Origin: Moanibacter sp964542645
GTDB lineage: Bacteria; Verrucomicrobiota; Verrucomicrobiia; Opitutales; UBA2987
Direction: 5' to 3'
Assembly: GCA_964542645.1 (NCBI GenBank)
Contig: CAZIUG010000007.1
Coordinates: 248,001-312,000, forward strand
Length of the DNA stretch: 64,000 nt
Part shown: positions 27,143 through 36,547 of the stretch, in pieces
Position numbering within the stretch: the first letter of the stretch is position 1
Layout of the letters: every line of letters starts with the position of its first letter
Translations under genes and position numbers: made by a program
Notes under the pieces: generated by a model
The model's database searches: none
Seen by the model: the letters and a program-made list of their open reading frames with translations, nothing else
Told to the model about the DNA's origin: nothing

Positions 27143-28176
27143 CCGGCATAGAAGTCACGGGCCCGTTCGAGCCACTCTTTGACCGAACCACCGAGGAGTA
27201 GTTCCCGCGCTATTTTAAAACCATCTTTTCGTCCTACAACAAGGAATGCGGTTCCAGCATTCAGAACAATCGTATCAATGAGGCCAGCGGGGCCCGATCC
27301 ATCAAGTATCCGTTTGAGTAAGGCTGCATTCTCTTTTCCGTCACCCCCAGCCAGATCATTGACCGAGCAGCGGGTGAATCCTCTTGATTCCGGGCTCCAG
27401 TATCCGTCTAAATCTCGCAATTCGCCAAATCCGGCGACGCGGTTTTGGCCTACACAGGACAATTCATCCATTCCTTTACCATTCGGTAGTTCCCCATGCA
27501 CAACGACTCCGCTCCGTAATCCAAGAGACTCATGCGCTTCCGCCAAGGGTTTGACCCACTCTGCAGCGAATACACCCGTCATTTGTCTTGCTGGACACGA
27601 AGGGTTGATGAGCGGGCCAAGGATATTAAAAATAGTCCTTCTGCCTTCCGCTGCAAGCTTACGCCGAACTGGCATGATTGCTTTGAAAGCGGGATGAAAT
27701 GCAGGCGCAAAGAAATAACAGAAATTCAACTCCTTTGCTGATTGTCGAATTTTTTCCGGTTCAGCCTCAATCTCGATTCCCAATGCGGTGAGAAGATCGG
27801 CACTCCCACTCTTCGAGGTAATGGATCGATTCCCATGCTTCAGAACAGGAATTCCTCCAGCTGCAAGAACAAAGGCTGTAGTTGTGGAAATATTAAAACT
27901 TCCCGAATGGTCGCCTCCTGTCCCAACTATATCCACCGCTTTTTCAGCGAATTCAGTAAGTCCTGGATCCATCGCTAATTCCCGGAATTTAGCCGCGAAG
28001 GACGCCACTTCTTCCGGTGTTTCTCCCTTATCTGCCAAGGCAATCAGGAAATCTCCGGCATTACTATCATTAATCTTACCAGAGGCTAGAATCCTTGCCG
28101 CTGTCCCAACTTCATTGCTGGACAGTTCATTTCCCTGCTTGAGTTTCTCCGTTAGATCGTTGAGATCCTCGATCAT
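27139..28176 (-). CDS. trpD: Anthranilate phosphoribosyltransferase
   Basis: This 345-residue enzyme links anthranilate to PRPP in tryptophan synthesis. The PRPP loop GTGGDHSGSFNIST (from residue 85), the KHGNRSITSKSGSADLL segment and the anthranilate-side region FNILGPLINPS are present. No other trp gene is near, and it is coupled to glmM through an ATGA overlap, which is an unusual partner. The start has AGGG directly upstream. Paralogues of TrpD with other substrates exist, but all expected motifs are here. Confidence 0.92.
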   Translation of the reverse strand: MIEDLNDLTEKLKQGNELSSNEVGTAARILASGKINDSNAGDFLIALADKGETPEEVASFAAKFRELAMDPGLTEFAEKAVDIVGTGGDHSGSFNISTTTAFVLAAGGIPVLKHGNRSITSKSGSADLLTALGIEIEAEPEKIRQSAKELNFCYFFAPAFHPAFKAIMPVRRKLAAEGRRTIFNILGPLINPSCPARQMTGVFAAEWVKPLAEAHESLGLRSGVVVHGELPNGKGMDELSCVGQNRVAGFGELRDLDGYWSPESRGFTRCSVNDLAGGDGKENAALLKRILDGSGPAGLIDTIVLNAGTAFLVVGRKDGFKIARELLLGGSVKEWLERARDFYAG

Positions 28177-28298
28177 CCCTATAACCTTTCAAACTTACGT
28201 TACCTGATGGCCGACGCAGTTTGCAAGCGATGAAAAGACTCACTCAGACAAAAAGAAACATCGTAAGGAAAGGGAGATTCCATTAACTGGGACGGCTC

Positions 28299-29345
28299 AT
28301 GCGGACAGCCTGCCTCCTAATTTTGCTCACCGGCGGCCCGCTCTGCTCGACTGAGCCAATGGAACCGCCCCTAGCAAAAGGGTTGGTCCTTGTGGAAAAC
28401 GATCCTCTCGTTTCAGAATCCTATGGAGCAGCAAACGGTCTTCCAAGTTTCAGAATTGAGGAAGCAATTCTTCTAGGTCTCATCGAGGGAATCACCGAAT
28501 TCCTCCCCATTTCTTCAACTGGACATCTCATTTTAGCCAACCACTTTCTAGGTCTGACTCAGACTGATGCATCCATTCCAGATTGGAACCATGAAAATCC
28601 CTATCAAGGGGTTAATCCGAATTCTATCGGCGAAGCCCTCGATTCATACATCGTCGTAATTCAATTCGGGGCTATCATCGCAGTGGCTTTACTTTACCGT
28701 TCTAAAATTCGGTTAATAATTCTAGGTCTCCTCGGAAGGAATCAAGAAGGCCTGTTGCTGGCGCGCAATTTGGCACTCGCTTTTTTTCCAGTCGCCGCAA
28801 CAGGACTTGTCTTTCATTCTGTTATCACCTTCTACTTTTTTAATATTCCCTCAGTGATTCTGGCCCTATTCCTTGGAGGGATCCTTATGTTATTAGTGGA
28901 AAATTGGCGGAAGCGCAGAATCCGGCCAGCCCAATCTGAAAGACCCAACTTCGGACCCGAACTTTATCAGCTATCTTCCCGTCAATCTCTACTCATCGGA
29001 TTATTTCAATGTGCGGCCCTCTGGCCCGGCACAAGCCGTTCGATGATCACCATCGTTGGAGGCTATACGGTTGGACTCAGCCCTTCTCGCGCTGCCGAAT
29101 TTAGTTTTCTCCTCGGCCTACCAACCCTGAGTGCAGCAGCTCTCTACAAGATACTGAAAGTCGGGCCAGAAATGCACACTGCACTTGGATGGACTCCCAT
29201 TCTTTTTGGTATGGGGGTTGCCGCTCTCTCTGCCGCCATAGCTGTAAAATGGATGATTTCCTATCTCAGAAAACATGGCCTCACTTTGTTCGCCTACTAT
29301 CGAATTGCCCTTGCTTTCTCCCTCGCTATAATCCTGTTTCAGTAG
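28299..29345 (+). CDS. uppP: Undecaprenyl-diphosphatase (BacA type) with N-terminal extension
   Basis: This membrane phosphatase recycles undecaprenyl diphosphate for cell-wall synthesis. The two family signatures are present: EGITEFLPISSTGHLIL (about 65-81) and PGTSRSMITIVGGY with the catalytic Arg and Ser. About eight hydrophobic segments follow. At 348 residues it is longer than the usual 260-300. About 50 residues before the first motif include a signal-like hydrophobic start (ACLLILLTGGPLC), and a polar insert lies around residues 88-108. An internal start is possible but no good one lies close to the first motif. It is divergent from trpD. Confidence 0.93.
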   Translation: MRTACLLILLTGGPLCSTEPMEPPLAKGLVLVENDPLVSESYGAANGLPSFRIEEAILLGLIEGITEFLPISSTGHLILANHFLGLTQTDASIPDWNHENPYQGVNPNSIGEALDSYIVVIQFGAIIAVALLYRSKIRLIILGLLGRNQEGLLLARNLALAFFPVAATGLVFHSVITFYFFNIPSVILALFLGGILMLLVENWRKRRIRPAQSERPNFGPELYQLSSRQSLLIGLFQCAALWPGTSRSMITIVGGYTVGLSPSRAAEFSFLLGLPTLSAAALYKILKVGPEMHTALGWTPILFGMGVAALSAAIAVKWMISYLRKHGLTLFAYYRIALAFSLAIILFQ

Positions 29346-29444
29346 TCAATTCATATCTTGACGCGCCAGACGGCCAACTTAGAATGCCCGCTTTCCACTT
29401 AATTAACGGCTTCAAGGAAACAGTAATCAAACGACGGATCACCC

Positions 29445-29624
29445 ATGGCAGTTCCGAAAAGAAAACATTCAAAACAGAGAAGTCGAAAGCGACGGGGAGC
29501 CAATCGTTTTCGAGCTCCACAGCTTTCAAAGGATCCAACAGACGATACACTCTTCCGCCCCCACAGGGTTAATCCTGTAAACGGCATGTATCGTGGCCGA
29601 CAAATTCTTGATTTGGAGGTATAG
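29445..29624 (+). CDS. rpmF: 50S ribosomal protein L32 (bL32)
   Basis: This short gene encodes 59 residues beginning MAVPKRKHSKQRSRKRRGAN, the hallmark N-terminus of bL32. HRVNPVNGMYRGRQILDLEV ends the protein. The common zinc-binding cysteines are absent, as in many Cys-minus L32 forms. It lies 100 bases after uppP and 167 bases before plsX, matching the widespread rpmF-plsX order. The protein is very basic, as expected for a ribosomal protein. Confidence 0.95.
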   Translation: MAVPKRKHSKQRSRKRRGANRFRAPQLSKDPTDDTLFRPHRVNPVNGMYRGRQILDLEV

Positions 29625-29791
29625 TCTACCCTGGGATCCCTCGCTATCCAATCCTGCGTCCACAGTATTCGGTTCCTAGCGAACCATCTTCATCTAAACA
29701 CCCTCGCGAGTCGGCTTTTAAAAATCTAATCGCACCTCTAAAGGTCAGATTCGGATTCCGTCCGCAAGGAACGTAAGCTCAATTACTCGGC

Positions 29792-30865
29792 ATGCAAATG
29801 GGCCAGCCTCAAGGCGAAACGAAAATCGCTGTCGATGCAATGGGTGCCGACATGGGCACGGCTGAAGTTGTTCGTGCAGCAGCCATGGCGTTGGAGAGAT
29901 TTGATGACATTGACGGAATCGTATTAGTAGGGAAAAGGAAACTTTTAGAACGCCTGCTCAAAGTGGCCAAATTATCCAATGAATCCAGGATCAGTATTTG
30001 TCCTGCAACCCAAGTGGTAGGAATGGAAGAGAAGCCGATCCAGAGCCTCAAGCGCAAGATAGACGCCTCTATGTTTCGGGCTATTGAATTGGTTAAGGAA
30101 GGAAGTTGCCAAGCCGCCGTTAGCTGTGGCAATACGGGTAGCTTAGTAGCCGGCAGTACAATAAAACTAAGACCACTGAAAGGGATAGAGCGGGCCGCCA
30201 TCGCTGAACCGATGCCATCCAAAGATCAGCATTTTGTCCTCATTGACGCAGGAGCTAATCCCACTGCAAAACCCAATCATCTGGTCCATAATGCGATTCT
30301 TGGAAAGCACTACGCTCGAGTCATCCTCGGAAAATCCAATCCCAGAATCGGCCTTTTAAGTAACGGAACTGAAGAGGGCAAAGGAAATGAGCTGACCCTA
30401 GCAGCCCACAGCCTGCTGAAGAGAATCACAGCAATTGTCGATTATCGCGGACTCATTGAAGGGCTCGACGTCTTCAGCAATAAAGTCGACGTAATTGTCT
30501 GTGACGGTTTTACAGGCAATGTCGTACTTAAGTCGTGCGAGTCTCTTGTCCTTTCGATGAAAGACTTCTTGAAAGAAGAGGTTAGCAAGAACCCAATTCG
30601 CCTTACCGGAGCCCTTCTATCTAAGGGTGTCTATCGCAATTTAAACGAACAGCTCAATCCGGACCAGTACGGGGGAGCGCCCTTACTTGGACTCGGGGGC
30701 CATGTCCTTAAGGCCCATGGTTCCAGTAATAAATTCGCTATAATGAATGCCATTCGCGCCGCCAAGAAAATCGCAGATACCGATATGAACGTACTAATAT
30801 TGCAAGAAATTGAACAAGCAAATAAGTTGATCCGCGAAGAGGAATTCGATACCCTTCCAACGTGA
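29792..30865 (+). CDS. plsX: Phosphate acyltransferase PlsX
   Basis: This 357-residue peripheral membrane enzyme makes acyl-phosphate from acyl-ACP to begin phospholipid synthesis with PlsY. Family signatures are IAVDAMGADMG near the start, CGNTGSLVAGS, DAGANPTAKPNHLVHNA, GLLSNGTEEGKGN and VCDGFTGNVVLKSCES. GGAPLLGLGGHVLKAHGSS ends the core. It follows rpmF as in many bacteria. fabH, often next, is not present here. The first residues (MQMGQPQGETK) are variable and the exact start could be the second Met. Confidence 0.95.
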   Translation: MQMGQPQGETKIAVDAMGADMGTAEVVRAAAMALERFDDIDGIVLVGKRKLLERLLKVAKLSNESRISICPATQVVGMEEKPIQSLKRKIDASMFRAIELVKEGSCQAAVSCGNTGSLVAGSTIKLRPLKGIERAAIAEPMPSKDQHFVLIDAGANPTAKPNHLVHNAILGKHYARVILGKSNPRIGLLSNGTEEGKGNELTLAAHSLLKRITAIVDYRGLIEGLDVFSNKVDVIVCDGFTGNVVLKSCESLVLSMKDFLKEEVSKNPIRLTGALLSKGVYRNLNEQLNPDQYGGAPLLGLGGHVLKAHGSSNKFAIMNAIRAAKKIADTDMNVLILQEIEQANKLIREEEFDTLPT

Positions 30866-30948
30866 ACCAAACTAATTTCTGACCGGATCGGGCCCAGGCC
30901 AATGGAAAAAGTCTTTTCACCATCCTTAAATGTCATGGGAGTCACACC

Positions 30949-32211
30949 TTGCATCGGAGTGTCCTTGGCAACAAGATTATGTTGATGGCAATTAGAATGC
31001 TAATTCTCGTTCTCCTTCTTTTCACTATAGGGGCTCCTGTCGCTTTGGAAGCAGGGCTTTGGGGAAAGAAACGATCCCCGACTGAGAAGATCGCAGTTCA
31101 AAACGCCAAGGCAGAAACTGCGATGATGCAAGCTTTCGCCGCACTCGAGAAGGGGAAGGAGAGAGCCGCTCTTTCCAAATTTAAAATCGTTTATAGGAAG
31201 TATCCCGGTTCGGTTCATGCCGCTGACGCTCTCTACCGTTCGGCTAAAATTTACTTCGAAAAGCGGAAATGGAGGAAGTCCTTTGAGAACTACTACAGAA
31301 TTGTAACTGGTTACCCCGAATTCGAGCACTACGGAGATGTTCTTACGGAACAATTCGAAATTGCTAGTGCTTTAATGGCGAACAAGACCTCGCGCTATTT
31401 TGGTGTCATACCATATCGGAACTATTCCCAGGCTGTGAGATACTTTGAGGTCATCGCTAGCGGTGCCCCTTACAGCGAGTATGCTCCTCTGGCCCTGATG
31501 AATAATGCATTAATCCATGGCAAACTTGGGAGGACACTGGAAAGGATCATGACTCTAAACCGTCTGATCGAAATGTATCCAAAAAGCATGCTGGCACCCG
31601 ATGCTTACCTCGATCTGGCTGAATCCTTTGCCGAGCTTGTTAACGGCCCCCAATACGCTCAAAGTTCGACCCGCGAGGCGATGAAGTACTTCGAAGATTT
31701 TCTCATACTCTTTCCTGATAGTCCCGAGGTTGCTTTGGGCGAAGAGGGGCTTAGTCGCATGCAAGAAGCCTATGCCAAAAGCAAGCTCATAATGGGGCAA
31801 TTCTATTACAAAAACCGTAGAAACTATGTAGCTGCAGAAGTTTTTTTTAGCCAAGCTATCACTGCCGCACCCAAATCAGCCTCGGCACAACGGGCTCAGG
31901 ACTTTCTTTCTGTCATCGAAACAATACCAGAGGAGGAAAGGATAGGTCGATTGGCTCGAAAAGCTTCTCGTTCTAAAAGAAGGGGCCGGGCCGGATCATT
32001 CGCTAAGAAAGAACAAAAAGAAGCGGAAACATCGACAACCCCCAATAAGCTCCCAGACCCATCCACTGAAGCTCCTCCCGAAACAGTTGAGGTCGCTGAG
32101 GCCTCGGGCAGTACAGATGAAGAGATCAAGAAAGACCGAAAGGGGATCTCAAAAACTCTTACTTTTTGGAGGAGGGGCCGCGATCAAGAGAAATCTACCC
32201 CTGAAAAATAG
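30949..32211 (+). CDS. Outer-membrane assembly lipoprotein BamD-like, TPR-rich protein
   Basis: This 420-residue exported protein has a hydrophobic signal (MLILVLLLFTIGAPVAL) and then tetratricopeptide-like repeats. Typical phrases are ALEKGKERAALSKFKIVYRKYPGS, DALYRSAKIYFEKRKW and NRLIEMYPKSMLAPDAYLDLAESF, as in BamD/YfiO. No lipobox Cys is evident, unlike standard BamD. A C-terminal tail of about 90 residues is rich in Lys, Glu and Pro and looks disordered. The TTG at 30949 has GGGAG at good distance; ATGs at 30979 or 30985 are alternatives. The following lptE-like gene supports a role in outer-membrane biogenesis. Confidence 0.8.
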   Translation: MHRSVLGNKIMLMAIRMLILVLLLFTIGAPVALEAGLWGKKRSPTEKIAVQNAKAETAMMQAFAALEKGKERAALSKFKIVYRKYPGSVHAADALYRSAKIYFEKRKWRKSFENYYRIVTGYPEFEHYGDVLTEQFEIASALMANKTSRYFGVIPYRNYSQAVRYFEVIASGAPYSEYAPLALMNNALIHGKLGRTLERIMTLNRLIEMYPKSMLAPDAYLDLAESFAELVNGPQYAQSSTREAMKYFEDFLILFPDSPEVALGEEGLSRMQEAYAKSKLIMGQFYYKNRRNYVAAEVFFSQAITAAPKSASAQRAQDFLSVIETIPEEERIGRLARKASRSKRRGRAGSFAKKEQKEAETSTTPNKLPDPSTEAPPETVEVAEASGSTDEEIKKDRKGISKTLTFWRRGRDQEKSTPEK

Positions 32212-32212
32212 A

Positions 32213-32758
32213 TTGCACCAGAACAATGCCCCGCTCCTTCCTCGTTCTGTTATTATGGGAGCTGTCTGCTTCACCATTCTGTCAGTTTTTTTCTCTCTAA
32301 ACGGTTGCTCTCGCTACCATTTGGGCAACCCTAATGAACTTCCCTTTCAGTCGCTTTATATCGAACAAATAGAAAATCGTTCATTGCTCCCCCAGATTAA
32401 CGTTCTCCTTGCCCAGAATTTGGTCGATACTTTTCTAAGAGACGGAAGTGTATTGATCGTATCCGAGGATAAATCCGATGCTCTCCTCACCGTCACGATC
32501 GAGGAAGTAAACCGCCGCCGATTCGCCACCCAGAGTAATGACACCCTCCGAGGCCGCTCATTCGCCCTCGTCCTTCGGGCTACCGCCACGCTGACCGACA
32601 CGCGCAATGGCCTACACTTTTTCGATGCCCGGGAATTCACCGTCTCGGAGATAATATTCGCAGACGAAGGCTTGCAGCCAGCTGAATACCAAGCCATTTC
32701 CATCCTCGCCCGCGATCTAGCTCGAAAAATCAAAGACTCTATTGTCAGCCCATGGTAG
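32213..32758 (+). CDS. LptE-like lipoprotein (LPS assembly)
   Basis: A lipoprotein signal is visible: a hydrophobic stretch GAVCFTILSVFFSLNGC, in which LNGC acts as lipobox. The mature part begins CSRYHLGNPNELPFQSLYIEQIENRS, which is the usual start of LptE, the plug of the LptD LPS-export channel in the outer membrane. About 180 residues follow the TTG at 32213, one base after the bamD-like stop. An ATG at 32255 would drop the Arg needed for a good signal, and earlier starts would overlap the upstream gene by over 100 bases. The rpe start codon overlaps its end. Confidence 0.72.
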   Translation: MHQNNAPLLPRSVIMGAVCFTILSVFFSLNGCSRYHLGNPNELPFQSLYIEQIENRSLLPQINVLLAQNLVDTFLRDGSVLIVSEDKSDALLTVTIEEVNRRRFATQSNDTLRGRSFALVLRATATLTDTRNGLHFFDAREFTVSEIIFADEGLQPAEYQAISILARDLARKIKDSIVSPW

Positions 32759-33441
32759 ACAAACCCTCCTTGATTGAGACAGCTGGGGAACTCCCAGTCG
32801 TTCTTGCACCGTCAATTCTGGCCGGCAGGAATTCAAATCTCGAAGAAAGCCTCCGTATCATAGAAGAGTCCGGCCTGAGCTGGGTTCATTTAGACATTAT
32901 GGACGGACATTTTGTCCCCAATATTACTTTCGGCCCTCAAACTGTCCAAGACCTCCGCGAGACCACCGATCTCTTTTTCGACACCCATCTTATGCTCAAT
33001 CAACCCCACCGTTATGTCGAGGTATTCGCCAAAGCTGGGGCCAACCTAATCAGCATCCACGTAGAACCATCCTACCCGGTTAAAGAGACGCTTACCCAGA
33101 TACGCGAGTTTGGCTGTCAAAATGGAATTGCCATCAATCCAAAGACTCCACCTGAGACACTTCTACCCTTTCTTGATCAGGTTGACTTGGTCTTGGTAAT
33201 GACGGTTCAGCCTGGGTTTGGAGGACAAGTATTTAGAGAGGAATCAGCACAAAAGATCAGCGCGATTGATGCGTGGAGGCGAGAACAGAATCTGAACTTC
33301 CGGATCGAAGTAGATGGGGGTATCAATCTGGATACTGCTCGGTTCTGCCGAGCGCAAGGCTCCGATACTTTTGTAGCAGGAACTGCTTTCTTCAGATCCG
33401 AGAATCGGACCTTATTCAGAAAAGAAATCGAAAGTCTTTAG
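32752..33441 (+). CDS. rpe: Ribulose-phosphate 3-epimerase
   Basis: This 229-residue TIM-barrel enzyme interconverts ribulose-5-phosphate and xylulose-5-phosphate in the pentose phosphate pathway. It shows APSILAGRNSNLEES, VHLDIMDGHFVPNITFGP (metal His and Asp), FDTHLMLNQP, LVMTVQPGFGGQVF and the late DGGIN. The ATG lies inside the end of the lptE-like gene, so the two are coupled. The length is normal. It is convergent with the YmdB-type gene 23 bases away. Confidence 0.95.
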   Translation: MVDKPSLIETAGELPVVLAPSILAGRNSNLEESLRIIEESGLSWVHLDIMDGHFVPNITFGPQTVQDLRETTDLFFDTHLMLNQPHRYVEVFAKAGANLISIHVEPSYPVKETLTQIREFGCQNGIAINPKTPPETLLPFLDQVDLVLVMTVQPGFGGQVFREESAQKISAIDAWRREQNLNFRIEVDGGINLDTARFCRAQGSDTFVAGTAFFRSENRTLFRKEIESL

Positions 33442-33464
33442 CCCCATTCTCAACTAAATTTAGC

Positions 33465-34244
33465 CTAGGATCTTTGCACCTGCTCGATGTCCCTGCATAG
33501 GCCTGACGTTGGGTCTATAGTTACGACTGCACCTGAAAGTCGCACATCCCCCTCCGCGACAGTAAATTTCCTCGGCATTCCATCGAGGTATCGTGCCACC
33601 ACTGGTTGCACGTCTCTTCCAAGGACGGAATGATGGGGCCCTGTCATTCCGGCATCGGTAAGATACCCAGTTCCCCGGGGAAGAATTGTCGCATCAGCTG
33701 TAGGGACATGGGTATGAGTACCGACAACAGCTGAAGTCCGTCCGTCCAGATACCAGCCAAAAGCAATCTTCTCTGAAGTTGCTTCAGCATGAATTTCCGT
33801 GATTACGGCATCTGCCTCGTCCTCCAATTCCGACAATATCTGATCCGCTGAGGAGAAGGGACAAGCGCTCAGGGCGGTCAGGAACTGTCGCCCGAGAACA
33901 GTAAATACCCCTATTCGAATGCCCCCTCTTTCAATTACGAGATATCTCCTTCCGGGACAATTCTCGGGCAGATTGGCCGGCCGACACACCCAATCCAAGT
34001 CCGAGATCTCTAAATCAAAGCCTCGTTGGTCCCAAACATGATCACCGAGAGTGATGGCGTCTACACCCCCTTCTTTAAGCTCCTGTGCAATCTTTCCAGA
34101 AAGACCGGCACCACCAGCAGAGTTTTCAGCATTAGCCACCACGAAATCAACCTCCAACTCCTTTCGAATCTCAGGAAGCCTTTCGAAAACGAAGCTTCGA
34201 CCGGGCCTTCCCACTATATCCCCAATAAAAAGAAGTTTGACCAT
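33465..34244 (-). CDS. YmdB family metallophosphoesterase
   Basis: This 259-residue protein belongs to the YmdB/TIGR00282 family of metal-dependent phosphodiesterases that act on cyclic nucleotides. Metal-site motifs are FIGDIVGRPGR, ANAENSAGG, TLGDHVWDQRGF (commonly GNH; here GDH), EIHAEATSEK and VGTHTHVPTADA. The ending with DAGMTGPHHSVLG is family-typical. In Bacillus the protein affects RNA stability and motility decisions; the role here is unknown. It is convergent with rpe and shares no operon. The start ATG lacks a clear ribosome binding site. Confidence 0.88.
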   Translation of the reverse strand: MVKLLFIGDIVGRPGRSFVFERLPEIRKELEVDFVVANAENSAGGAGLSGKIAQELKEGGVDAITLGDHVWDQRGFDLEISDLDWVCRPANLPENCPGRRYLVIERGGIRIGVFTVLGRQFLTALSACPFSSADQILSELEDEADAVITEIHAEATSEKIAFGWYLDGRTSAVVGTHTHVPTADATILPRGTGYLTDAGMTGPHHSVLGRDVQPVVARYLDGMPRKFTVAEGDVRLSGAVVTIDPTSGLCRDIEQVQRS

Positions 34245-34740
34245 GCAAGTAAAATGATGGGTTTAGCGCTTCGAGGCAAGCAACCTATGATACATAGATC
34301 TGTAATTGAGGTACCTGATTTACAACTATTATTTCACGCATTGCCATCAATCAGCCAATTAGAAAAAAGGCGTCGGTGGTACATTCACCGGCAGCTGCTT
34401 TTTCACCGTGCACCTCGGGTTTACCACAAAATAGACCATTGAAATCCTATAGATTTCCAAAGAAAGAAAACGTTGGACATCCAGAGTCCGGAACTATTAG
34501 ATCTCCCAGCATGTTTACGACGCTCCGGTCCAATCTAGGATTTTCTGTTCTTCCACCCATAAAGTTGAAGGCTATGCTTTCTAGCGTCGTGGTTGTATCC
34601 GAAGATGTAGGCTAAACTGCGATTCCTACTCTGAGAGAAGTTCCTCTTCCGTCAGCGGTTAAAATGTTAATTGGGTATCGGCAAAGTCGTACCTTTCCTC
34701 GGAGGACCTGAAACGTTTAATCAGAAAAAGAAATAGACCA
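34245..34740. other. Intergenic region upstream of ilvB
   Basis: Almost 500 bases lie between the divergent YmdB-type gene and ilvB. A hairpin GTCGGTG/CACCGGC (34372-34392) is followed after a few bases by five T residues, but it lies about 340 bases from ilvB. No leader peptide rich in Ile, Val or Leu is apparent, and no T-box features were recognised. Confidence 0.45.
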
Positions 34741-36522
34741 ATGAAACCCGAAAAAGTGGTTACTTTCCCTCAAGATGAAGAGGGCCCCGAAATGAATGGT
34801 GCCGATATCCTCGTTACCGCTCTAGAACGGGAGGGAGTCGAGATCGTCTTCGCATATCCCGGTGGAGCCTCCATGGAGTTGCATCAGTCCCTTACTAAAA
34901 GCCAAAAGATCCGTACCGTTTTACCTAGATTCGAGCAAGGAGGAGGGTTTATGGCACATGGTTACGCCCGCGCCACCGGAAAGGCTGGAGTGTGTATGGC
35001 AACTAGTGGTCCAGGTGCTACGAATCTTATGACCTGCATCACTGATGCATTCATGGACAGTATACCACTGATCGCAATTACCGGACAGGTACATCAATGG
35101 AGCATTGGTAAAGCCGCCTTTCAGGAAACCGATTTTTTTGGAATGACTCTGCCGGTGGTAAAGCATAGTTATCTGGTGCTCGATATTCAAGATCTGCCTA
35201 GGGTGGTTAAGCATGCTTTCTTCCTCGCTACGACTGGACGACCGGGGCCAGTAGTTATCGACATTCCTAAGGACATACAGCAAGCACTGTCGAAGCCTGT
35301 CTTCCCCAGCTCCATCACCCTGCCAGGTTACCAACCTGAGCCACACGCGTGTGATGAGGATCTCAAAGTCGTTTTGGAACTGATCGAAAAGTCAAAAAGA
35401 CCCGTCTTCTACACTGGAGGAGGTATCATTTCAGGAAACTCTCAGGAGGAGCTAACCGCTCTCTCGGAGATCACAGGGGTACCCGTGGCCACAACGTTGA
35501 TGGGCTTAGGAGCGTTTCCTGAGTCGCACAAACAGTCCCTGAGATGGTTCGGTATGCACGGAACTGTGGCTGGGAACTGGGCCGTTTGCGAAAGCGATCT
35601 TCTAATAACTGCAGGCGCTCGATTCGACGACCGAATTACGGGCGCGCCTACCAGTAAATTCGCCCCTGATGCAGTTGTTGTCCACATCGATATCGACAAA
35701 TCTGAGCACCAAAAAAATAAGACTGTCCGGTACCCAATTCATTCTGATGTCCGCTACGCATTGGGAAGGCTAGTACACCTGGCCAAAGAGACACGTTTCA
35801 AGAAGCCAGATCTTGAGTCTTGGTATAAACAAATCGCTATGTGGCAAAAGGAACACCCGTTTGACTACGAAAGCGATGATCGGTTCGTTCTGGGCCAGGA
35901 AGCGATTGAGGCTCTCTATCACCAAACTGGTGGAGAAGCGATTATTACGACTGGAGTTGGTCAGCATCAGATGTGGGCGGCACAGTTCTATAAATTTCAC
36001 AAACCTCGTAGCTACCTCAGCTCTCTGGGACTGGGGGCAATGGGATTCGGACTTCCCGCTGCCATCGGCGCCAAAGTAGCCTGCCCAGATCGTACCGTTG
36101 TGGATATAGACGGCGACGGATCCTTCCTCATGAATATCCAAGAGCTCGCCACAGCAGTCATCGAGAAGATTCCTGTAAAAATTCTCCTTCTTAATAACCA
36201 ACATTTGGGAATGGTGATGCAGTGGGAAGATCTAATCTACGAAGGAGTTCGAGCCCAAACTATTCTAGGCGATCCAGAAAATATTGGTTCCCCAGAAAAT
36301 CCTGCAGGCCTGTACCCCAATTTCGTAAAAATGGCTGAGAGCTTTGGTTGTCCAGCTCGGCAGGTAATTCTAAAAAAGGACCTAAAAGACGGAATTAGTG
36401 AAATGCTCGAATGCAATAGCCCCTTTCTACTAGAAGTCGTTAGCCACTATGACGAACACGTTTTACCCATGATCCAGCAGGGTAAGTCTGCCAAAGAGAT
36501 TCTCCTCCGATCTCCGAGTTAA
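34741..36522 (+). CDS. ilvB: Acetolactate synthase large subunit
   Basis: This 593-residue thiamine-diphosphate enzyme condenses pyruvate in Val, Leu and Ile synthesis. It has the catalytic Glu in PRFEQGGGFMAHGYAR, the ATSGPGATNLMTCI segment, the FAD-binding central domain and the TPP motif beginning DIDGDGSFLMN and ending LNNQHLGMV. The Met that starts NGADILVTAL (residue 18) is an alternative start with GAGGG upstream. The regulatory small subunit ilvN and ilvC, which often follow, are absent, so the operon is split in this genome. Related enzymes such as glyoxylate carboligase are less likely given the motifs. Confidence 0.93.
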   Translation: MKPEKVVTFPQDEEGPEMNGADILVTALEREGVEIVFAYPGGASMELHQSLTKSQKIRTVLPRFEQGGGFMAHGYARATGKAGVCMATSGPGATNLMTCITDAFMDSIPLIAITGQVHQWSIGKAAFQETDFFGMTLPVVKHSYLVLDIQDLPRVVKHAFFLATTGRPGPVVIDIPKDIQQALSKPVFPSSITLPGYQPEPHACDEDLKVVLELIEKSKRPVFYTGGGIISGNSQEELTALSEITGVPVATTLMGLGAFPESHKQSLRWFGMHGTVAGNWAVCESDLLITAGARFDDRITGAPTSKFAPDAVVVHIDIDKSEHQKNKTVRYPIHSDVRYALGRLVHLAKETRFKKPDLESWYKQIAMWQKEHPFDYESDDRFVLGQEAIEALYHQTGGEAIITTGVGQHQMWAAQFYKFHKPRSYLSSLGLGAMGFGLPAAIGAKVACPDRTVVDIDGDGSFLMNIQELATAVIEKIPVKILLLNNQHLGMVMQWEDLIYEGVRAQTILGDPENIGSPENPAGLYPNFVKMAESFGCPARQVILKKDLKDGISEMLECNSPFLLEVVSHYDEHVLPMIQQGKSAKEILLRSPS

Positions 36523-36547
36523 TAATCTAGGGCTTTGGATTTATAAA

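Noticed and set aside
29189..29572. 127-codon ORF overlapping the end of uppP and rpmF
   Set aside because: The real gene here is rpmF in another frame; this one is a shadow of uppP and rpmF.
34372..34402. Hairpin with T-run in the ilvB upstream region as an attenuator
   Set aside because: It is about 340 bases from ilvB, and no leader peptide with Ile, Val or Leu codons was found.
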